Source: Acidobacteriaceae bacterium (lineage in GTDB: Bacteria > Acidobacteriota > Terriglobia > Terriglobales > Acidobacteriaceae). Taken from it: a DNA stretch of 12,048 nucleotides. The stretch covers positions 733-12,780 of the forward strand of contig PLHN01000504.1 of the NCBI GenBank assembly GCA_003139975.1, written 5' to 3'. Numbering within the stretch: position 1 is the first letter of the stretch; each line of letters starts with the position of its first letter. Below the pieces are notes generated by a model. The model searched no databases. It saw only the letters and a list, made by a program, of their open reading frames with translations, and was not told where the DNA came from. The position numbers and the translations under genes are program-made. Below, one piece after another: positions 6,610 through 12,048 of the stretch.

Positions 6610-9600
6610 TTATCGCATGGTGCGGGAAATCGTCGTCTCAAGCGCGTCGGCCAAATGCTTCACAAATGGCTCGAGCAACATGCCGGCAGGATAAACCGGC
6701 AGGGTTAGAACTTCATGGCCTCCGAGCGCCAGCCGGCTCCAGTCGCCTTCCGCGGGACTATATTTCGCATACTGCTGCATGGGGCGGAAATCCGTAACCA
6801 CGCCGTCATAGGGCTTCGCCTGATAGACGACACAGGCGCGGTCGTTGATCTGCCACATCTCGCCGAGCAGGCGTGATTCAGACTTCTTTTCCGCTCTACC
6901 GCGGCTGAACTTGTTCTGCAGGATTCCACGCCAGACGTGCGTCCGGCTGCGCAGAACCTTGACTTTTTCGGCAAAGAACTTCTTCTTTTCGCCCGCGTTG
7001 AGCAGGAGGAAGTTCTTGACGTGGTACTCGATCCTCTGGCCGATTTGCCGCAATTTCCGCCAGGCGTTGTCGGCGGGGATCGAGCACCAATTCATCGTAT
7101 CGAAGAGCGCGAGCAGAGCCACCTTTTCGCCTTGCGCCCTGAGCTGCTGCGCCATTTCATACGCGACCGTACCGCCCATGCAATATCCGCCCAGATAATA
7201 AGGCCCATGCGTCTGCGCCTGCCGGATCTCTTTTACGTAAAGAGAAGCCATGGCTTCGATGGTATCGAGGTACGGCTGCTCTCCGTCCAATCCCTGCGCC
7301 TGCAAGCCATAGAAGGGCTGGTTCGTGCCAAGATGCTTCGAGAGATCGCGATAAATGAGCACATTTCCGCCGCCGCCGTGAATGCAGAAAAAGGGTGGGC
7401 GCGAACCCAGCGGCTGGATCGCCACCAGCGGCGACCAGGCATGGTCATCCCCCGGTTCGCGCAAATACTTCGCCAGGAGCGCGATCGTGGGAGCCTCGAA
7501 CAGGACCGAGAGGGGAAGCTTCCGTTGAAATTCCTTGGCGATCTTGCCAAACAGGCGCACCGCCAGGATTGAGGTTCCGCCCAGCTCAAAATAGTTCTGA
7601 TTCAGCCCGATGGGGGAAACGAGGAGCACGCCTTCCCAAATCTTCTGCAGCTTTCTTTCGGTCTGGTCGGCGGGGCGGTGCGGGGACGAATCTGTACTTT
7701 TAAACAGCAGGGGTATCGGAGGCTCTTTGCGTCGGGCGCGTGGCGAAACTTGCAACTGGTGGATGCGCGCCTCGGGCACGTCGCGTATCTGTTCGAGCAC
7801 CTTCTGGTAGTCCTCGAGAACCTGCCGAATCGAGGCCGCATCGTACAGGTCTGGGTTGTACTCGAGCTGGGCGCGAATGCCCTCGCGGCGCTCCAGCAGG
7901 CCCATCTGCAGTTCGAAGTGCGTGCCCAAACCAAAATCCGGTAACGGCGACACGGTGAGCTGATCGAGTTCCCGCGGACGCAAGAACGCGATCTGATAGA
8001 AGAAGTAACATTGCGACAGCGGGTTTCTTCCGTGAACGGACCGCACCGCCAGCTCATCCATCAGGACTTCGAGAGGCACATCGGCATTATTCAGAGCATC
8101 CAGCGTCACGTCGCGGACGCGGAGCAGCAGTTCTTTGAGCGTAGGACCTCCGGCGAGATTCAACCTCAGCGTAATCGGACCGGCGAAGGGCCCGATCAGG
8201 GGTTCGGTCTCCTGGCGGCGATTGGCCACCGGCGAACCGATGATGATCTCTTCCTGACCGGCATAGCGGCAGAGCAGCGCGGCGTACCCGGTCAGCAAGA
8301 CCGTGAACGGTGTCACGCCTTCGGCCCGGCCCATGTCTTTCAGCGACTGCGTCAGGTGCTCGGGCAGAAGCAAGGTCTCCATCGCCCCATGCGAGGCCGG
8401 ACGGTTCACCGGAGGCCGATCCGTGGGGAACTCCAGTACCGGCAGCGGTGGTTGTAGCTGCTTTTTCCAGAATGCGATTTGCTCGGCGGCCGCTTCTGAC
8501 TTCAGCCACTCTTCCTGCCAGTGCGCGTAGTCTCCATATTGGATCGGCAACGGCGGCAGGTCCGGCCGCGTGTTCTTCGACACGGCCTTGTAAATCTCCC
8601 AAAGATCCTGCTGCATGACATTTTGCGACCACCCATCCACAATGATGTGGTGAGCCGTGATCATAAGAACGTGCTCTTCAGGCGCCAGCCGGAACAAGCG
8701 GGCCCGCACGAGCGGACCGATCTCAAGATCAATCGGTGCGCACGCTTCGGCTCGAATCGACTCCCACAACTTCTCTTCGCGGTTTTCGGAAACAGAATCA
8801 AGCACAGTTACCGGGAGGCCGATCGGCTGCGCCGGGTGAATAATCTGGCGCAGTTCGTCCCCGGACTTTCGGAACGTGGTGCGCAGGATTTCATGCCGGT
8901 CTACCAGCAACTGGAGGCTCTGTTCAAGGTGTGCAATGTTGACTTTGCCATTGAGCCGCACACAAGCGCGCATGTGCAGCGCCGGATCTCCGGGCACGAT
9001 TTCTTCGAGAATGAAGAAGCGCTGCTGCGCAGCGCTTGCCGGCAATTCATAGGAGTCGGAATGTGCGACCTCGGGTTTGCTCTCGCTCCGGCCTTGATCG
9101 GCGCTCGATGCCGCCATCGCCGGCGCAGCCGCCGCGGCCGCCCCTAGCGAACGCGCCGAATTTGGCGCGCTTTCAACCGGCTTCGCGGGCGCGACCGTCC
9201 CGAGACGCTTTTGTTTCGATTGAAGAGCACCTTCTGAATCCGCGAATTGGGAGATCGGGCGATTCGGATCTCGGACGATATCTTCCAGCAGACCCTTGAA
9301 ATCCCCAAGCAGCCGCGTAATAGTGACGGCGTCGTAAAGGTCGGAGTTGTATTCGCAAGCCAGCCGCCAGCCCTCGTTCCGAAGAACCAGGAAGACATTC
9401 AGATCGTAGAGCGCTCCCTGCGATTTGGAGGGGATTACCGTGAGTTTGATTCCGGCAAACTCTTGCGGTTTAACCGGGTCGCGCTGACAAATGAAATTGA
9501 GCCGGAACAGCGTATGGTGGCTCGGAGAGTCGTTCGGCCGTAGTTCCTTGAGCACCTGCTCAAAGCGCACATTCTGATTGGCAATGGATTGCAAGCCAAC

Positions 9601-10623
9601 TTCCTGCGCACGGCCCAGCAACTGCGGAAAGGCCGGGTCGCCCGCCAGGTCGACGCGCAGCACCACGGTATTGATGAATGGGCCAATCACGGGCTCCAGT
9701 TCGACGCTGGTGCGCCCGGAAACCTGGGTGGCCGCAGCAAAATCGGTTTGGCCCGTGTACTGATACATCAGGACGCCGAGGGCTGCGAGCAGAGTATTGA
9801 AAAATGTCGCGCTCTCGCGGTTGCCGATTTCCCGGACCGCATCGGTCAGCGCCACCGGCAATAGAAGCGACGTGATCGTGGCCTCGAAGGTTGGCGAAGC
9901 TTGCCGTGGACGATCGGCCGGAAGATCCAGCAACGGCAGGTTATCCAGTTGCTGCTTCCAGTAGGCAAGCTCCTTCTGCACGGCCGGCGCCTGCACCTGC
10001 TCACGCTGCCAGACGGCATAATCACCATACTGAACACTGAGCTCGGGCAAAACCGGTTCTACGCCGCGTGTGAAGGCGTCATAAATCAAACCAAGCTCGT
10101 TCGAGATAAGGCCGATCGACTGATAATCGATCACCGAATGGTGCGGCGTAACCAGCATCACATGTTCGTTGTCTTCGATGCGCAGCAACGTCACACGAAA
10201 CAACGGGCCCACGGCAAGATCGAAGCGCCAGCGCGCTTCTTTGAACGACAGCTTGTCAACTTCCGCGTCGCGCTCCGGTTTCGGAATCTGGCGCAGATCG
10301 ATGACGGGAACTTCGATTTCGAGGCTTGGCTTGATTACTTGCGCGGGCTGCCCGTCAACCACGGTGAACGTGGTCCGCAGGATTTCGTGCCGCTGAATAA
10401 TAAAATTGAAGGCGCGCGCGAGGAGCGCGGGATCCAGAGCGCCTTGCAAACGGAAGCGAACCGGCACGCTCCACGTCGGGTTCCCGGGATGCAGACGGTC
10501 AAGCCCCCAGAATCTTTCCTGGCCGAGCGAAGTGGGGAGAACATAGGTCTCCCCGGGCTCAAGTGAGCCCGCTGGCGTCGTCGCGTCTGGTATTAGGTCT
10601 TCCAACACTTTCGTTTCGCTCAC
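6610..10623 (-). CDS. Nonribosomal peptide synthetase subunit, domains C-C-T-TE
   Basis: A 1337-residue terminal NRPS subunit. C1 spans about 28-460: RHEILRTTF (78-86), HHSVIDY (161-167) in place of HHxxxDG, YGDYAVWQ, IGPFINT. An Ala-rich linker (about 480-520) follows. C2 spans about 525-955: RHEILRTTF, intact HHIIVDG (658-664), YGDYAHWQ, IGPFAGP. T spans about 985-1055: FELGGTSIL, phosphopantetheine Ser1018. TE spans about 1072-1330: FCIHGGGGNV, then GGYCMGG with Cys1148 where Ser is usual, and Asp1175 in LFDT. The C-terminal motif that normally reads VPGxHxxML is LPVYPAGML here, so the expected His is Pro1312; His1303 is nearby. There is no adenylation domain, so the T domain must be loaded in trans or receive a chain from upstream. 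The start is GTG at 10623, five bases after the A-T stop with no clear ribosome site, so coupled translation is likely. It probably condenses and releases the product. Confidence 0.95.
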   Translation of the reverse strand: MSETKVLEDLIPDATTPAGSLEPGETYVLPTSLGQERFWGLDRLHPGNPTWSVPVRFRLQGALDPALLARAFNFIIQRHEILRTTFTVVDGQPAQVIKPSLEIEVPVIDLRQIPKPERDAEVDKLSFKEARWRFDLAVGPLFRVTLLRIEDNEHVMLVTPHHSVIDYQSIGLISNELGLIYDAFTRGVEPVLPELSVQYGDYAVWQREQVQAPAVQKELAYWKQQLDNLPLLDLPADRPRQASPTFEATITSLLLPVALTDAVREIGNRESATFFNTLLAALGVLMYQYTGQTDFAAATQVSGRTSVELEPVIGPFINTVVLRVDLAGDPAFPQLLGRAQEVGLQSIANQNVRFEQVLKELRPNDSPSHHTLFRLNFICQRDPVKPQEFAGIKLTVIPSKSQGALYDLNVFLVLRNEGWRLACEYNSDLYDAVTITRLLGDFKGLLEDIVRDPNRPISQFADSEGALQSKQKRLGTVAPAKPVESAPNSARSLGAAAAAAPAMAASSADQGRSESKPEVAHSDSYELPASAAQQRFFILEEIVPGDPALHMRACVRLNGKVNIAHLEQSLQLLVDRHEILRTTFRKSGDELRQIIHPAQPIGLPVTVLDSVSENREEKLWESIRAEACAPIDLEIGPLVRARLFRLAPEEHVLMITAHHIIVDGWSQNVMQQDLWEIYKAVSKNTRPDLPPLPIQYGDYAHWQEEWLKSEAAAEQIAFWKKQLQPPLPVLEFPTDRPPVNRPASHGAMETLLLPEHLTQSLKDMGRAEGVTPFTVLLTGYAALLCRYAGQEEIIIGSPVANRRQETEPLIGPFAGPITLRLNLAGGPTLKELLLRVRDVTLDALNNADVPLEVLMDELAVRSVHGRNPLSQCYFFYQIAFLRPRELDQLTVSPLPDFGLGTHFELQMGLLERREGIRAQLEYNPDLYDAASIRQVLEDYQKVLEQIRDVPEARIHQLQVSPRARRKEPPIPLLFKSTDSSPHRPADQTERKLQKIWEGVLLVSPIGLNQNYFELGGTSILAVRLFGKIAKEFQRKLPLSVLFEAPTIALLAKYLREPGDDHAWSPLVAIQPLGSRPPFFCIHGGGGNVLIYRDLSKHLGTNQPFYGLQAQGLDGEQPYLDTIEAMASLYVKEIRQAQTHGPYYLGGYCMGGTVAYEMAQQLRAQGEKVALLALFDTMNWCSIPADNAWRKLRQIGQRIEYHVKNFLLLNAGEKKKFFAEKVKVLRSRTHVWRGILQNKFSRGRAEKKSESRLLGEMWQINDRACVVYQAKPYDGVVTDFRPMQQYAKYSPAEGDWSRLALGGHEVLTLPVYPAGMLLEPFVKHLADALETTISRTMR

Positions 10624-10628
10624 GATGT

Positions 10629-12048
10629 TCAGTTCACTGGCTCTTTTTCAGAGACTTTCAAGACGGTTTTTACGCGATAGCGATCCCGCGAAACAGCGAC
10701 AATCGCCGGCGCCGCTTTCGCGGGGGTTCCGCGATCCATCTGTTCCAGCACCGCAGCAATCGTCCGCTGCCTGAGGATCAGAGCGGGAGCGATCTTCATC
10801 CCGGCCTTCCCTGCCCGCGCCACGATCTGGAAAATGTGGAGCGAGTCCGCGCCGAGCTCAAACAAGTTGTCCTGCACGCCCACCCGATCCAGGTGCAGAA
10901 CCTCGGCCCAGATCGCGGCCAGGGTTTTTTCCTGTTCCGTGCGCGGCGCCACATAATCCCGTTGGCGCGCAGTGCGCGCCGTATCGGGCGCCGGCAGCGC
11001 CTTACGGTCGATCTTACCATTGGACGTAAGCGGCATAGCGTCCAGGCGCACTACCGCCGACGGCAGCATGTAATTGGGCAACTTGCCCGTCAGCGCCTCG
11101 CGCACGGCCGAGATGGTCAGAGCTTGCTGGTCGCTGGTCACATATGCAACCAGGCGCTTATCACCGGGAATGTCTTCACGCACAATCACCACCGCTTCGC
11201 GCACACCCGGATAGCGGGAAATGGCTGTTTCGATTTCTCCCAGCTCGATGCGGAAGCCGCGCAGCTTCACCTGATGGTCCAGCCGGCCCAGGAATTCAAT
11301 TGTGCCGTCCGCGCGGTACCGGACAAGGTCTCCGGTCTTGTACATGCGCGCGTCCGGCTGAGCGGGCGATGATCCTCCGCCAAGCGATGCGCCCCGCGCT
11401 GATTCTCCGCGGAACGGATCGGCAATGAACTTCTCAGCCGTCAGTTCCGGACGGTGGAAGTAGCCTCGTGCCAGCCCGTCGCCGCCGATGTGGAGTTCTC
11501 CTGCCACTCCGATCGGCACCGGTTGATTGTTCTTGTCGAGCACATAGAACTGAGTGTTGTCGATCGGCGGTCCGATCGGAACCGGGCCTTCGCCGGCTTT
11601 GACCTCGATGGTGGAAGACCAGATGGTGGTTTCGGTCGGCCCATACATATTCCACACCGATTGCGCACGGCGCACAAGTTCGTTCGCCAGATCGCGCGGG
11701 AAAGCTTCCCCGCCGCATAGCGCTTTGAGGGCGGGCTTCCCATCCCATCCCGCCTCGATCAGGAGTTTCCACGTCACCGGCGTGGCCTGCATAACGGTAG
11801 CGCCGCAGCTGTTCAGGCGCGCCATTAGCAGATTGCCGTCCGCCGCGGCTTCGCGGCTGGCGATGACCAGAGTCGCTCCCATTGCCAGCGGCAGGAACAA
11901 CTCCAGCCCGGCAATATCGAAGGAGAGCGTCGTCACTGCAACCAAGACGTCATTCGGCGCCAGGCCCGGCTTCTTGCTCATCGACAAAAGCAGGTTGACC
12001 ACGGCCCGGTGCGGAATCTCCACGCCCTTCGGCTTTCCGGTCGAGCCC
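10629..12048 (-). CDS. Nonribosomal peptide synthetase subunit, C-terminal A-T part (5' end outside window)
   Basis: The open frame enters at the right edge inside the A3 loop (GSTGKPKG) and ends at 10629; 472 residues are visible. Core motifs follow in order: LSFDIAGLELF (A4), NMYGPTETTIW (A5), GELHIGGDGLARGY (A7 region), YKTGDLVRY, the hinge GRLDHQVKLRGFRIELGEIE (A8), and the A10 lysine in TSNGKIDRK. By alignment with GrsA-PheA the pocket residues read D-I-L-Q-L-G-M-I-W plus Lys, one change from a code I recall for glycine (DILQLGLIWK). A Gly/Ser-rich insert of about 12 residues precedes YKTGDL. The carrier domain has FELGADSLH with the phosphopantetheine Ser codon at 10842-10844. After it comes a tail of about 40 residues, possibly a docking region for the next subunit. 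GTG at 12023 is internal, not a start. The frame is intact; the N-terminal domains are unseen. Confidence 0.95.
   Translation of the reverse strand, partial: GSTGKPKGVEIPHRAVVNLLLSMSKKPGLAPNDVLVAVTTLSFDIAGLELFLPLAMGATLVIASREAAADGNLLMARLNSCGATVMQATPVTWKLLIEAGWDGKPALKALCGGEAFPRDLANELVRRAQSVWNMYGPTETTIWSSTIEVKAGEGPVPIGPPIDNTQFYVLDKNNQPVPIGVAGELHIGGDGLARGYFHRPELTAEKFIADPFRGESARGASLGGGSSPAQPDARMYKTGDLVRYRADGTIEFLGRLDHQVKLRGFRIELGEIETAISRYPGVREAVVIVREDIPGDKRLVAYVTSDQQALTISAVREALTGKLPNYMLPSAVVRLDAMPLTSNGKIDRKALPAPDTARTARQRDYVAPRTEQEKTLAAIWAEVLHLDRVGVQDNLFELGADSLHIFQIVARAGKAGMKIAPALILRQRTIAAVLEQMDRGTPAKAAPAIVAVSRDRYRVKTVLKVSEKEPVN

Noticed and set aside
6937..7572. Open frame of 211 codons on the + strand
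   Set aside because: It is antisense to the carrier and thioesterase domains, whose catalytic motifs are on the minus strand.
8521..9147. Open frame of 208 codons on the + strand
   Set aside because: It is antisense to the linker and second condensation domain, ending in an Arg run that mirrors the Ala-rich linker; no independent support.
9120..9180. Ala-rich coding stretch as a possible simple repeat or frameshift
   Set aside because: The frame continues unbroken from C1 to C2 and Ala-rich linkers are normal between NRPS domains.
9901..10566. Open frame of 221 codons on the + strand
   Set aside because: It is fully antisense to the first condensation domain and has no family motif; GC-rich coding DNA often leaves the opposite strand open.
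10563..11372. Open frame of 269 codons on the + strand
   Set aside because: It lies antisense to the A-T region, where the minus strand carries every NRPS core motif. The + strand product is rich in Arg and His with no recognisable domain.

Overview
This window is one strand of a secondary-metabolite or cell-surface biosynthesis locus. All eight recognisable genes, plus one tiny open frame, lie on the minus strand and read from the right edge to the left edge. No gene-free stretch is longer than about 132 bases. I see no rRNA, tRNA, CRISPR array, transposase or convincing terminator. The moderately high GC, long NRPS genes and tightly packed operon fit a soil bacterium. Acidobacteriota is my best guess from general impression, but nothing here proves a phylum.

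Region by region in reading order. (1) 12048-10629: the 3' part of an NRPS subunit ending in adenylation and carrier (A-T) domains. The A-domain pocket reads as a glycine-type code. (2) 10623-6610: an NRPS subunit with domain order C-C-T-TE and no A domain of its own. Its thioesterase has Cys in place of the usual nucleophilic Ser and lacks the usual C-terminal His. (3) 6511-5570: a JmjC/cupin_8 2-oxoglutarate/Fe(II) oxygenase with a complete FIH-like set of ligands. (4) 5573-5520: a 17-codon hydrophobic open frame joined by 4-base overlaps to the genes on both sides. (5) 5523-4615: an aldo/keto reductase with an intact catalytic tetrad. (6) 4618-3440: a membrane protein with a LamG-like extracytoplasmic domain and a C-terminal VanZ domain. 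(7) 3307-1709: a B12-binding radical SAM protein. (8) 1668-562: a non-hydrolysing UDP-HexNAc 2-epimerase of the WbpI type. (9) 548-1: the 5' part of a Gfo/Idh/MocA dehydrogenase resembling the WbpB/WlbA UDP-HexNAcA 3-dehydrogenases.

Working model (inference). The A-T and C-C-T-TE subunits are the end of an assembly line that makes and releases a peptide. The oxygenase, aldo/keto reductase and B12 radical SAM enzyme are candidate tailoring enzymes. The last two genes begin a UDP-aminosugar (uronic acid) pathway whose remaining members, an acetyltransferase and an aminotransferase, would be expected just beyond position 1. The LamG-VanZ protein may protect the cell envelope or help assemble a surface product. 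Peptide machinery and nucleotide-sugar genes in one transcription unit suggest either a glycosylated peptide or a peptide-decorated surface polysaccharide. No glycosyltransferase, transporter or regulator lies inside the window, so the product class remains open.
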